DNA of 64,000 nt from Candidatus Bathyarchaeota archaeon (GCA_026014805.1 JAOZHR010000029.1:1-64000), one strand, 5' to 3'. Shown: positions 17,619 to 26,756, counted from the first letter of the stretch. Translations and numbers: made by a program. The notes: generated from the letters alone by a model not told the origin.

Positions 17619-17913
17619 AGAAAAATCCTTCGATGAGTCTCAGCAATTGATATCCAAATAATATTGCAGCAAAATATGTTGGCCACAACATAATTGGCCA
17701 ATTTCCAGGGATGTAATGCCAAAGGTTCAATGATACAGCGAAGATTTCCATGAGTAATAAAGCAAACAAACCAGCTAAAGCCAATACGAGCTGCTCTTTG
17801 ACCTCCTTTCTACCTTTAGACCTTTTTCTAAAAATCAATAGAATTAACCATGACAATAGGAAAGCAGAGAACAACACGTACCAATTTCGATTAAACTGCA
17901 GGACGATATCCAT
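17614..17913 (-). CDS. Small membrane protein, unknown
   Basis: 99 residues with three hydrophobic segments (about 12-28, 41-60 and 70-92) joined by a strongly basic loop (RKRSKGRKEVKEQ). The segment LWHYIPGNWPIMLWPTYFAA has the look of a conserved membrane motif. No family name is assigned. Confidence 0.55.
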   Translation of the reverse strand: MDIVLQFNRNWYVLFSAFLLSWLILLIFRKRSKGRKEVKEQLVLALAGLFALLLMEIFAVSLNLWHYIPGNWPIMLWPTYFAAILFGYQLLRLIEGFFS

Positions 17914-18100
17914 GCAAATGAACGTGTCTTATTTGCCTTAAAAACATATGTATGCACACCCCATTTCAAAAGAAAATCGCATATGTTTAAACTTGCAAGA
18001 AACTGTGCAACCGAAAACAACTGCTCAAAGTTCAATTTGCCAAACTAAACATTCGTCTTCTAAGTATATGGATTTTAGCACACTAAGGAAAAAGGGGAGG

Positions 18101-20998
18101 TTACCGATTCTTCTTTTTCTCCCAGAACGGTTTAGTCCGTAAATACTGGATTTTCGCCTTCAGAAGGTCCATGTAAAATTCGTCTTCGCGTGGATGCATC
18201 CTCCCAAGAATCCTAAAAGCTGTTTCAGGCCCCACACCTTTAGTCTGCAAAGCAACTATAGCCTTCTTGCCATAACTTAGAATCAGATCTGCAGTTCGAC
18301 GCGCGTATACCAACTCATCCAATTCCTCAGGAGTTAACTTCTTTCCTTCCCGTCTCTGTTCCAGCAAACTACGCAGAGTACGCGGGTCTTGCCTCCGCAT
18401 CAATTTCGCCAGCAGCCCAGAACCACACTTTTTGCATACTAACTTCTCCGGAAGGTCTCGAACTCGTCTTTCTTTGATCAAGTTACTACATGACAGACAA
18501 AGTAGCCTCACTGTCCTCGCTAACGTTGACTTTTTCATTCTTTCTATGTTGCTGAGAACAATGTGTTCAGGCGCCATAAGCTCTGCAACTTCGGAGTATT
18601 TTGCAAAGATGTGATAGGCTAAGGGCGTAGGCTTTTCCAATCTAAGCACCGCGTTGACTCTAACTTTACCCTCGTTAACATCTTTCATTATCCGCTTCAC
18701 TGTCGTAATGTCCATTTTTTCAATCATTGCTTCGCGAATAGTTTCGTCATAAATCGGCGTCTTCTTGAACCGCGAAGGAAGCGCCGTCATCCTCTCCATG
18801 CTCATAGTTTTTCCTCGCGGTAAAGCTCCAAAACGCTCTGCCACAAATTTCATTTTGTAAGAGAATGGAAAGCGTGCCCTAACATACTCATTAAACGCCT
18901 TGTCAACTTTATTAGATGACGAGTTAAAAAGCAGCCGTGAAACTTTTTCCAGCGTTTTTACCTCGACCTTTCGAGGCATTTCAATCAAGATGCGGTATCC
19001 GTCATTCCACCAAGCCACAATAAGTTCGTGGTCAGACAGTATCGCGTCAAAAATGCTACCTAAAGTACGGTTTACAATCTCTCCAAAACATACATGAACT
19101 ACAATGTATTTGTCGAAGGCTTCAAGAAGAATGCGATCATGTGTTGGAAGAGGTAAGTTTTCTTTCAAATATGCGTCTATCTCTTTGACTGATTCAATAA
19201 GCGCGTTTTTCTCTACTCCAAGTTTTTCTGCGAGTTTTTCTGCTGCCAGCTTGACACTCTCGCCCTTTTTCAATTCCTCTGCAATTTCTTCTCGCAACCT
19301 GCCAACTTCTTTAGCCAAATCAAAAGGAACTGGGAGCATCTCGCCGTCCCATCCTGGAATTGCCGCAAACTGATCTTCTGAAGGAACTACATAGACCGTA
19401 CCCGTTTCGTCTTCTATTTGCACGATACGCCAAACTTTGCCTTTGCATATGAAGCTTAGACCTACGCGGGCCCTCAGAGCCATAAACTCATCGCCCAGAG
19501 TGCCTATTCTTCGGTCAGAGAGAACATCAACTATGGGATAGCGTCTTTCATCTGGTATCATAGAGAGATTTCGGTAATAGTAGTCCCGCGTTCGCCTAGT
19601 TTTCTTCAATACTTCGCCTTCTAGTCTCACTTCTCTCAGAATATGTAGATAATTTGCAACTTCTAAAATGTTAGCTTTTGAGAGGTTCCTAAACGGATAT
19701 GCACGATGAAAAATCTTCAAAACCTCATCAACCCCAATAGTTCCCTTGTCCATCAGAATCCCCGCAGTTTGATGCGCAACCACATCCAACGCGTTTTCAT
19801 GAATCAAAAGGGGTTCAAGCTGTCCCTTACGGGCTCTCTGTGCTGCAGCTAAAGATTCTAAAACATCTTCAGAAAAAGCTGCAACAATGACGCCTTTTGA
19901 CGTGAGGTTTAAGCGGTGACCGCTTCGACCAACTCTCTGAATCAAGCTGCCGACTTGCCGTGGAGAAAGATACTGAATCACCAAGTCTACTTGCCCAATA
20001 TCAACTCCCAACTCCATAGTGCTGGTGCAAACTATGGCTTTCAAAGTATTTGCCTTAAATTCGTCTTCAATTCGCATTCTCTCCTCTCTGGATAATGACC
20101 CATGATGCACCCCAATGTCATCTGTAAGCAAACTAAACCTATGTCCTAACATTTCAGCGTTGGTTCTACTGTTTACGAAGATAAGTGTCGATGAATGTTT
20201 TCTAACTAGGTCAAGCATATGTCTAATTCTTGCAGCAGCTTGAGGTGCTGTTCTCAATTTCTGAGCAGAATCATAATCTACATCTGTAGGAGTTGGGTAT
20301 TCAACAGTGTATGAATAGCCTTTGGGTAGCGAAATGCCCAGAACCTTAATAGGTCTGCCAGTGCCTGCGACGAATTTAGCAGTTTTTTCAGGACTTTCTA
20401 CAGTTGCTGACAAGCCTATCCGCTGAAAATTCCTTCCAGCCAGCTCAGCAAGTCTTTCAAGACCTACCGAAAGCTGTGTTCCACGCTTACTTGTTGCTAG
20501 CTCGTGCACCTCATCAATTACTATGCAACGTATATGGCTAAGATGTTTTTGCATTCGTGAACCAGGCAATATTGCTTGAAGAGTTTCAGGCGTGGTAACC
20601 AGAATGTCTGGTGGCTGAATTGCTTGTTTTCTTCGAATTTTGGTTTCGGTGTCGCCGTGGCGAACTTGTACGGAAAGGTTGAGTTTTAATGCCCAATAAG
20701 ACAAGCGTTTTATCATGTCACGATTTAGGGCACGAAGGGGAGTGATGTAGAGAACTGAAATTCCCTGTCTTTTTGGCCGTTCGAGAATTTTTGAGAATAA
20801 TGGAAGAAGAACAGCTTCTGTTTTGCCACTTCCAGTTGGTGCGACTAGGAGAACATTTTTACCTTTCAAAACAAAGGGAATAGCTTTCACCTGCGGTTCT
20901 GTGGGTTCAGAAAGCCCTAGCTCTTCTAAAATATCTTGAATAGGCTTGGCCAGCAGTTTGAAAACTTGAGCTTCTTCCTTCAAACTAAAACCTAACAC
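18101..20998 (-). CDS. lhr: Lhr-type ATP-dependent helicase
   Basis: A large superfamily 2 DNA helicase of 965 residues. Motif I is APTGSGKT (53-60) and motif II is a DEVH box near 160. The Lhr core continues with VNSRTNAEMLGHR, ELGVDIGQVD and QRVGRSGHR. Beyond it come the winged-helix and Lhr-specific domains. A four-cysteine zinc ribbon (CLSC...CKKC) lies near residue 860, before a C-terminal helical region with a GVGPETAFRILGRM helix-hairpin-helix-like piece. Lhr enzymes remodel branched or mixed DNA/RNA during repair. Confidence 0.92.
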   Translation of the reverse strand: MLGFSLKEEAQVFKLLAKPIQDILEELGLSEPTEPQVKAIPFVLKGKNVLLVAPTGSGKTEAVLLPLFSKILERPKRQGISVLYITPLRALNRDMIKRLSYWALKLNLSVQVRHGDTETKIRRKQAIQPPDILVTTPETLQAILPGSRMQKHLSHIRCIVIDEVHELATSKRGTQLSVGLERLAELAGRNFQRIGLSATVESPEKTAKFVAGTGRPIKVLGISLPKGYSYTVEYPTPTDVDYDSAQKLRTAPQAAARIRHMLDLVRKHSSTLIFVNSRTNAEMLGHRFSLLTDDIGVHHGSLSREERMRIEDEFKANTLKAIVCTSTMELGVDIGQVDLVIQYLSPRQVGSLIQRVGRSGHRLNLTSKGVIVAAFSEDVLESLAAAQRARKGQLEPLLIHENALDVVAHQTAGILMDKGTIGVDEVLKIFHRAYPFRNLSKANILEVANYLHILREVRLEGEVLKKTRRTRDYYYRNLSMIPDERRYPIVDVLSDRRIGTLGDEFMALRARVGLSFICKGKVWRIVQIEDETGTVYVVPSEDQFAAIPGWDGEMLPVPFDLAKEVGRLREEIAEELKKGESVKLAAEKLAEKLGVEKNALIESVKEIDAYLKENLPLPTHDRILLEAFDKYIVVHVCFGEIVNRTLGSIFDAILSDHELIVAWWNDGYRILIEMPRKVEVKTLEKVSRLLFNSSSNKVDKAFNEYVRARFPFSYKMKFVAERFGALPRGKTMSMERMTALPSRFKKTPIYDETIREAMIEKMDITTVKRIMKDVNEGKVRVNAVLRLEKPTPLAYHIFAKYSEVAELMAPEHIVLSNIERMKKSTLARTVRLLCLSCSNLIKERRVRDLPEKLVCKKCGSGLLAKLMRRQDPRTLRSLLEQRREGKKLTPEELDELVYARRTADLILSYGKKAIVALQTKGVGPETAFRILGRMHPREDEFYMDLLKAKIQYLRTKPFWEKKKNR

Positions 20999-21110
20999 TA
21001 AAAATTAACATACTTGTTCATAATCTTTTGGCAAAGTAAAAGCTGTTTAAATAGCGAGTCCCAAGATAAGTTGGAGAAGGAAAATCTCCAAGTTGCGGAC
21101 TGAGTTGCGT

Positions 21111-21338
21111 TTAAGGTTCCGAAGGAGCAGTTACATAAGCCCAAACCGTTACCAATAGAACTGTCAGAAAAGCGCCGGCAAATCCTGAAAGAACCCATTC
21201 CAATCCTATATTTGGAAAGACTAGCATAGTAAGCCATGGAATAGCGTATTTTGCTGTGAAGTTAGCGACAATTCCTGCAACGAAGCCTAATAACCCGAAC
21301 ATGGCGAATACTCTTATTCTGTCACCCACATTAATCAC
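21111..21338 (-). CDS. Small two-helix membrane protein
   Basis: Taken from a GTG at 21338 this gives 75 residues with two long membrane segments (AMFGLLGFVAGIVANFTAKY and GFAGAFLTVLLVTVWAYV). The open frame runs 38 codons further upstream, but that part reads like noncoding sequence. AAGG precedes the next GTG (21329), which is also possible. Function unknown. It lies between lhr and the divergent cdv cluster. Confidence 0.5.
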   Translation of the reverse strand: MINVGDRIRVFAMFGLLGFVAGIVANFTAKYAIPWLTMLVFPNIGLEWVLSGFAGAFLTVLLVTVWAYVTAPSEP

Positions 21339-21531
21339 CTTGATTAGACATACTACGAGAAAGCTCCTTTTTAGATTGACTGACACAAAACTGTCTATAA
21401 TGGCGAACAAACCGCGCTTCTCTGTTAATGTGGAAATTAAAGCCCAAAACACTTTTGAAATAGCCTATGCTGCCACATATATACCTAGGTGTTTAGTGCA
21501 TAATAACAATGTAATAATACACTTTTAACAC

Positions 21532-21551
21532 CCTCCTTGTTCTTAAGGAGG
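21532..21551 (+). promoter_or_regulatory. Hairpin covering the SD site of the first cdvB
   Basis: CCTCCTT (21532-21538) and AAGGAGG (21545-21551) pair perfectly over seven bases with a 6-base loop. The right arm is itself a full-length SD sequence, 11 bases before the ATG. Folding would hide the ribosome site and melting would free it. Base pairing is read directly; control of translation is inference. Confidence 0.5.
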
Positions 21552-21562
21552 TAAAATAAATT

Positions 21563-22219
21563 ATGTCAGAAAGATTTGCTAAACGATGGGAAGAAGCCCC
21601 AAATCAGCAACCATTCACAACTAAGATTAAGGAATCTTTGAAACCACCAGGTCCTCTGAAACCGCGACTTGACACGGCGATCAGACGCATCGAACTTCAA
21701 GTTCAAAGGCTTGACCAAGCAGGCGAACGCTTCTCAGGACGAGACAAGAAAATCTTCGCCAGAATAGTTGACGCCTACACAAAACATGACATGGCACGTG
21801 CAAACGTCTTCGCAAACGAGCTTGCTGAAATACGAAAGATGGAAGAAATGATAATGCATGGAAGGCTTGCCTTAGAGCAGATTGTGCTAAGGTTAAGAAC
21901 AGTTTCCGAACTCGGCGACATTGTAACAACACTTGCTCCTGCAGTTGGAGTATTACGCAGTGTAAAGAGTGGCATGTCAGCGATATTTCCTGAAGCCGAA
22001 AGAGAGTTAGGACAAATAGGAAACATGTTGAACGGCATAATGATTGATGCTGGTCAAAGCAGCGGATTGACAATCAACTTTGAATCTGCGAATGAAGACG
22101 CTCAGAAAATCCTTGCGGAAGCATCCTCAGTAGCAGAGCAAAAAATCAAAGAGAAATTCCCAGAGCTACCTGCAGCAATCGCACAAGTTGGAGAAAAGTC
22201 TTCCACCAATACAGCTTAG
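21563..22219 (+). CDS. cdvB: ESCRT-III-like division protein CdvB paralogue (no winged helix)
   Basis: A Snf7-type ESCRT-III subunit that polymerises on membrane at the division site. The long first hairpin is seen as LKPRLDTAIRRIELQVQRLD followed by RDKKIFARIVDAYTKHDMAR and NELAEIRKMEEMI, the standard core. Helices continue to about 165. At 218 residues it ends without the C-terminal winged helix that binds CdvA, like the shorter CdvB1/B2-type paralogues of Sulfolobus. It opens the four-gene cluster, with an SD hairpin upstream. Confidence 0.85.
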   Translation: MSERFAKRWEEAPNQQPFTTKIKESLKPPGPLKPRLDTAIRRIELQVQRLDQAGERFSGRDKKIFARIVDAYTKHDMARANVFANELAEIRKMEEMIMHGRLALEQIVLRLRTVSELGDIVTTLAPAVGVLRSVKSGMSAIFPEAERELGQIGNMLNGIMIDAGQSSGLTINFESANEDAQKILAEASSVAEQKIKEKFPELPAAIAQVGEKSSTNTA

Positions 22220-22244
22220 ACACACAGGGAACAGGTGATTCACT

Positions 22245-23009
22245 ATGTCTGAATCGACATCCAACCTTTTTACCTATCTCGGCAAGGCGGTAAAGGACGA
22301 ATACGGCCACATCATCGGCACAATGGCATCATTCCTGGTTACTCCAGGAGGAAGAATAAACGGAGTATTCATAGAACACGGGGATGGTCACATCAAACAA
22401 TATTCAAGCGACCAAATAAAGACAGAGAACGATGAAGTTGTACTATTTGCGCCACTTAAAATGAAAGCCAACAATTTCTGCAACCAAATCCCGCTTCTTT
22501 GGCGGAAAACCCAAGCCATAAAGGACTTGAACGAAAAGAAGAAGATTCCTGAAGACATGTACAGCGACTTGTACTCCAGTTTTGAAGGTGCGTTGACCCA
22601 GTTAAAAACAGAAGCAGAAGACACAATTGCAGACGTTGAGAAGGAAATCCAAGATTGCACTCAACGAGTCAAAGAACTCAATTCAGCCCTAATTAATCTG
22701 GAAATCGAACGAGAGATAGGACAAATCGATGAAGAATCCTACCAAACTGCTATAGAGATGGTGAAAGGAGGACTCAAACGAATTAATGCAGAGAAGAACG
22801 ACTTTGAAACACTAAAAGGTAAATTATCCAATATGCTTCTAGGCGAAACACAAAAAGAAACTCTCGAAGAAAAAATCGAAGAAACACTTCCTGTGCCAAG
22901 CAGCGAATCCTTAGACACCTCGCTTCCAGAACCACCGGAATCCCCCGAACCTTCGGGGGAATCCCCCGTCGTAGTGTATGTGAAAAACGTCGACCAACCA
23001 AGTCCTTAA
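22245..23009 (+). CDS. cdvA: Cell division protein CdvA
   Basis: The membrane-associated division protein that recruits ESCRT-III in Cdv archaea. An N-terminal PRC-barrel-like domain (about 9-75: LGKAVKDEYGHIIGTMASF) is followed by a coiled coil (95-200) with repeated Glu/Lys heptads. A Pro/Glu/Ser linker (218-240) and a final hydrophobic peptide VVVYVKNVDQP come last; the peptide is in the position of the known ESCRT-III-binding tail. AGGTGA precedes the ATG. Its TAA stop is in the same frame as the following cdvB paralogue. Confidence 0.85.
   Translation: MSESTSNLFTYLGKAVKDEYGHIIGTMASFLVTPGGRINGVFIEHGDGHIKQYSSDQIKTENDEVVLFAPLKMKANNFCNQIPLLWRKTQAIKDLNEKKKIPEDMYSDLYSSFEGALTQLKTEAEDTIADVEKEIQDCTQRVKELNSALINLEIEREIGQIDEESYQTAIEMVKGGLKRINAEKNDFETLKGKLSNMLLGETQKETLEEKIEETLPVPSSESLDTSLPEPPESPEPSGESPVVVYVKNVDQPSP
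22941..22960 (+). repeat. Strong GC hairpin inside the cdvA linker
   Basis: CCCCCGAA (22942-22949) pairs with TTCGGGGG (22952-22959) across a 2-base loop, plus a T-A pair, in otherwise AT-richer DNA. It lies within two direct copies of GGAATCCCCCG. The coding meaning is only the ESPEP-type linker, so nucleotide-level selection is possible. Confidence 0.6.
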
Positions 23010-23018
23010 ACACGAAAA

Positions 23019-23073
23019 GGTGGGCGGAGGGACAGAACTATTCGAAATTTCTTTCGTTCGGAGCCTCCACCCC
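23019..23073 (+). promoter_or_regulatory. Stem covering the SD site upstream of the second cdvB
   Basis: GGAGG (23026-23030) pairs with CCTCC (23064-23068). After one C-A mismatch, GGG (23022-23024) pairs with CCC (23070-23072). The loop is 33 bases and contains the ATT at 23040 that I suspect is the real start. This mirrors the smaller SD hairpin before the first cdvB. Confidence 0.4.
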
Positions 23074-23087
23074 TCAACGAAGTTATT

Positions 23088-23921
23088 GTGAAGTCTATTC
23101 GAAAACTTAAAATTCAACATTCAAAGCTGGAACAGGTGCACATAAGACTTCATAAAAGAGATAAAACTCTTTTCAGGGCATGTACCTTCGCGTTAGAAAA
23201 AAAGAATAATGCACGCGCCGCGATGTGTGCTAACGAACTGGCAGAGGTTAGAAAGCTCATAAAGCTGCTTTCCCACACGCAAATCGCGATAGAACGCATA
23301 ATCATCAGATTAGACACTATCAAAGAACTCAGCGCCATAATGATAGACCTCAAGCCAGCGTTGAACGCTCTCAAAAACGTCACAACCAACCTAGTCAGCA
23401 TAATGCCTGACATTGCCTCTGAATTGGACAAAGTCAACAATAGCATACAAGAAACACTCACTGTAACCAAGCTTCCCTCCGAGCCACCAACCATACTAAC
23501 TAACATAAAAACTGCTGCTGGACAAGGAATTCTCAAGGAAGTCAACATGGCTTTGCAACAAAAATTGAATGAACAACTGCCCGAACCACCTGTCTCGGAA
23601 GTGTTGCCAAAGATCATGCAACCAGAGCGAATCAAGGAAATGGTTGCTTTGGTTGCTGCATGCCCACAATCGAGTAGAGACAAGCAGAAAGAAACAACTG
23701 AAGCTTTTCTTTCGATTAAAGATGTGAAAATGCAAAGCATCTCCCTCAGAATTCAACATTCTGAATCCATGCAAGACAAATTGCTCGAGTACGTTAAGCA
23801 ATGTAATGGCCAAATAGACGTCACTGAATGTGCATTGAAGTTGAAAATCCCACCCAAAGATGTGGAAAAAACATTGAAAGAACTTGATGCTAAAGGAAAA
23901 ATAATTATCGGAACATGTTAA
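23088..23921 (+). CDS. cdvB: ESCRT-III-like division protein CdvB with winged helix
   Basis: 277 residues from GTG 23088. The Snf7-type core (RDKTLFRACTFALEKKNNAR, NELAEVRKLI) is followed by a Pro-rich EQLPEPPVSEVLPKIMQP that could be the Vps4/CdvC-binding (MIM2) segment. A C-terminal winged helix (about 222-277: LLEYVKQCNGQIDVTECAL) provides the CdvA-binding domain. The frame is open back to the cdvA stop. The upstream codons from ATT 23040 read IRNFFRSEPPPLNEVIV, like the amphipathic first helix of CdvB proteins. The true start may therefore be non-AUG and upstream. Confidence 0.85.
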   Translation: MKSIRKLKIQHSKLEQVHIRLHKRDKTLFRACTFALEKKNNARAAMCANELAEVRKLIKLLSHTQIAIERIIIRLDTIKELSAIMIDLKPALNALKNVTTNLVSIMPDIASELDKVNNSIQETLTVTKLPSEPPTILTNIKTAAGQGILKEVNMALQQKLNEQLPEPPVSEVLPKIMQPERIKEMVALVAACPQSSRDKQKETTEAFLSIKDVKMQSISLRIQHSESMQDKLLEYVKQCNGQIDVTECALKLKIPPKDVEKTLKELDAKGKIIIGTC

Positions 23922-25084
23922 AAATGAGTGCTTCTCAAGAACTTGAAAAAGCAGCGACAAACTACGCGTCCGAAGCTGTTAGATTGGACAAACAAGGCTC
24001 AAGGGGAATGGCTATCACGATGTACCAGAGAGCCATAGAAACACTACTAAGAATAGTACACTTGTATCCTGACTATGGCTTAAACAAAGTCTACATACAA
24101 CGTGCAATGGCATATCAAGAAAGAGTTAAAGTGCTACAAGGCGGAATGCCTCTAAGGCCAGATGTAGAGAAAAGACCTGCCGACGCTACAGAACCTCAAG
24201 AAGCTGGAAAAGCAAGCTACGACGAACTAATAATGCAGGAGAAACCTAACGTAAAATGGCAGGAAGTCGTAGGTCTGGAACCAGCGAAAAAAGCCATAAA
24301 AGAAGCAATTGTTTACCCAGTTCAGAGACCAGATCTGTTCCCACTAGGATGGCCCCGAGGAATACTCCTTTTCGGACCACCAGGCTGCGGAAAGACTTTG
24401 CTGGCAGCCGCTGTCGCCACAGAAATTGACGGTAACTTCATATCTGTTGACGCAGCGTCAATAATGTCTAAGTGGCTAGGAGAAGGCGAGAGGAATGTGG
24501 CGCAACTTTTTACATCTGCGAGAAAGTCTGCTAATAATGGGAAACCTGCTATCGTATTCATTGACGAACTAGATTCTCTATTGGGAAGACATTCTAGCGA
24601 AGTTGGCGGCGAAGTTCGTGTACGAAACCAGTTTCTTAAAGAAATGGATGGTGTTATTGATAAAGGTAAAAGCTTGCACGCATACGTAATAGGGGCTACG
24701 AATCGACCTTGGGATCTGGATTGGCCTTTTATCAGAAGATTTCAGAAGAGAATCATAGTGCCGCTACCTGACCATCATTCAAGGTTGCAGATGTTTAAAC
24801 TTTACACCAGTAATTTGAACCTGGACCCAAGCATCAGTCTTCACGAATTGGCCAGACTTTCAGAAGGGTTTTCAGGAAGCGATATAAAAGATTGTTGTCA
24901 GTCAGCCTACTTGAGAGTCATCGGTGAATTCTTCGAGTCTGGGCGAGTAAATGATAAACAAGCTAAGCCTAGACCCGTAACTATGGACGACTTTCGACAA
25001 ATACTTGAAGATCGGAAGCCAAGCGTTTCCCTTGACATGGTTGCATCCTACAACAAATGGTTTGACGCTTTTAAGGCACTCTAG
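23915..25084 (+). CDS. cdvC: Vps4-like AAA ATPase CdvC
   Basis: The ATPase that disassembles ESCRT-III polymers. An N-terminal MIT domain (about 5-80: LEKAATNYASEAVRLDKQGS) is followed by the AAA core with GPPGCGKT (154-161), Walker B IVFIDELDS near 212, sensor ATNRPWDLDW and arginine-finger region FIRRFQKR. The C-terminal Vps4 helix follows. The ATG overlaps the cdvB stop by seven bases; ATG 23924 is an alternative. Confidence 0.93.
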   Translation: MLKMSASQELEKAATNYASEAVRLDKQGSRGMAITMYQRAIETLLRIVHLYPDYGLNKVYIQRAMAYQERVKVLQGGMPLRPDVEKRPADATEPQEAGKASYDELIMQEKPNVKWQEVVGLEPAKKAIKEAIVYPVQRPDLFPLGWPRGILLFGPPGCGKTLLAAAVATEIDGNFISVDAASIMSKWLGEGERNVAQLFTSARKSANNGKPAIVFIDELDSLLGRHSSEVGGEVRVRNQFLKEMDGVIDKGKSLHAYVIGATNRPWDLDWPFIRRFQKRIIVPLPDHHSRLQMFKLYTSNLNLDPSISLHELARLSEGFSGSDIKDCCQSAYLRVIGEFFESGRVNDKQAKPRPVTMDDFRQILEDRKPSVSLDMVASYNKWFDAFKAL

Positions 25085-25208
25085 TTTGAAAAAATGGCTT
25101 CGGGGAGGCATCGGAAAGATTTGAAGAAGTTTGCACCTTACTTATTTAACAGTAAGCGAAACCTCCTTTCTCCCTTCGGCAAATGTCTTCAGATCCCGGA
25201 AAAGCCTC

Positions 25209-25730
25209 TTAAAGCCTAATTTTTTTCTCAACAGCTTCTACAAGTTTTCTTGGTTCTTCAAGAATATCTACGACAGGTACGCCTAGACTTTTTGCTGCCA
25301 AAGCTGCAGAACCTGTAAATGCAATTATTAGTTCAAAACGTTTTAACGCTTCTATAGCTTCGTAAAATGTTTTGACAGCTACTATTTTGAGCACTGTTGG
25401 TTCTTGTTCAACTAAACCTCCAAAACCTTCAAGAATAACAAAATCAGTGCTGTTTTGGCAGTTTTTGACAATTTCTTTAAGGCTTAGTTTTGTAGTGTCA
25501 CCTTTCTTAATGATACTCAGTTCTTTAGCAGCAACTATCATTATTGTTTTTGCACCTGCTTGTGCGTGCCGCCAAGAATCTTTCCCCTTAACATCTATTG
25601 TGAAGTCTGGTTGAGAAACATGCTTGATAGTGGCAACACGATGCCCACGTCTTGTTAAGCCTTTGACTAGAACCTCGATCGTTGTTGTCTTGCCTGATTT
25701 TTTGCTTCCAATAACCGCAATTACAATCAT
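25209..25730 (-). CDS. mobB: Molybdopterin-guanine dinucleotide biosynthesis protein MobB
   Basis: A P-loop GTP-binding protein that assists attachment of the nucleotide to molybdopterin. It has GSKKSGKTTT at residues 8-17, then ATIKHVSQPDFTIDVKGKDS and the W-x-HAQAGA segment that mark MobB. At 173 residues it is full length. No other molybdenum gene is nearby; the next gene on this strand is CitG-like. Confidence 0.9.
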   Translation of the reverse strand: MIVIAVIGSKKSGKTTTIEVLVKGLTRRGHRVATIKHVSQPDFTIDVKGKDSWRHAQAGAKTIMIVAAKELSIIKKGDTTKLSLKEIVKNCQNSTDFVILEGFGGLVEQEPTVLKIVAVKTFYEAIEALKRFELIIAFTGSAALAAKSLGVPVVDILEEPRKLVEAVEKKIRL

Positions 25731-25799
25731 GGGAGAACCAACGTTGTTGATGCACCTAAAAGAAACGGTTTCAATTAAAATATTCGCTCTTGAACGGCT

Positions 25800-26756
25800 T
25801 TACGGGCGATAACCATCCAGAAGGCTTACGGCTAAAACTGCAGATATAATATCAGCAGTTGTACCAGGGTTATATTGATTAGTTGACCCACGCAGCTTCT
25901 TATCGAAGCCAGAAAGCTTTTCTCTACCAAGAGTTGTTGCTAAACCGCCCGAAATCAACACTTCATTTGCTTGTTCAGAAATTTCTTTCGCTCTCTCTAA
26001 GCCAACTTTTCGGGCGACAAGTGTATCGGGAACTATTGAAAGTATTTTGAGGAAAGTTTGAACTATTGCAGTGTTTAGATTATTTGTTTCCTTGAGTTGC
26101 TGGGTGAAATATGGCAAGCCAGCTTCAAAGGTTAAGGGATAATTTTCTACCCATTCTCTTGATATAGAGTCGTAGGATGCTGAGATTCTGAAAATATCAT
26201 GGAGAGTTATGTTCTCTTCTAGGATTCTTTCCTTTGAGTGGGGGTCGTTCACGTTGAGAGTTGGCGCTTTACCAACTAAACCGTTTGGATTGGCTATGTT
26301 TATTGCTTCGTAAACTGCTACTGCATCTAATGACGTGGTTGATTCTACGACTAGTTTTATGTTTTTTCTCAGTCGGGAAATAGAAAGTTCGTCTCTTTCA
26401 GCCAACGTCATTCCGGCTGCTGCGGCGATTGGGAAAAGCAGAAGAACTGTGCCTAGCAACGTGTTGTTCCCATGTTGCCAAGCATTAATACTCACCACCG
26501 ATTGCTTTATAATTTCTCCAATGCCCATTTCGTTTAGGTCAATTTTTTCGTTGTAAATCATGATGCCCCGTTGCGCAGCTCGTGCAAAACTAGGTTCAAC
26601 GGCTACGGCGGAAGCCAAAAAATGTTCATATCGCGTGCTTTTAAAATTTGCTGTTTTATTAACGTTCCCAGGCTTGTTTGCACTAACTTCTAAGAGGACA
26701 GCCAGTTGAAGACAGCTGGAAATGTACTTTGTTGTTTTACAAATGTCTCGCTGCAA
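25800..26756 (-). CDS. CitG/MdcB-like triphosphoribosyl-dephospho-CoA synthase family
   Basis: A helical enzyme family that in bacteria makes the prosthetic-group precursor of citrate or malonate decarboxylase. The diagnostic opening LLEVSANKPGNVNKTANF and the following H-F-LASAVA segment are present, with a later YNPGTTADIISAVL near the end. The archaeal role of this family is not established. I chose TTG 26756 (AAAGG upstream), which avoids overlap with the divergent transporter gene; a longer frame runs to 26822. Confidence 0.75.
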   Translation of the reverse strand: MQRDICKTTKYISSCLQLAVLLEVSANKPGNVNKTANFKSTRYEHFLASAVAVEPSFARAAQRGIMIYNEKIDLNEMGIGEIIKQSVVSINAWQHGNNTLLGTVLLLFPIAAAAGMTLAERDELSISRLRKNIKLVVESTTSLDAVAVYEAINIANPNGLVGKAPTLNVNDPHSKERILEENITLHDIFRISASYDSISREWVENYPLTFEAGLPYFTQQLKETNNLNTAIVQTFLKILSIVPDTLVARKVGLERAKEISEQANEVLISGGLATTLGREKLSGFDKKLRGSTNQYNPGTTADIISAVLAVSLLDGYRP

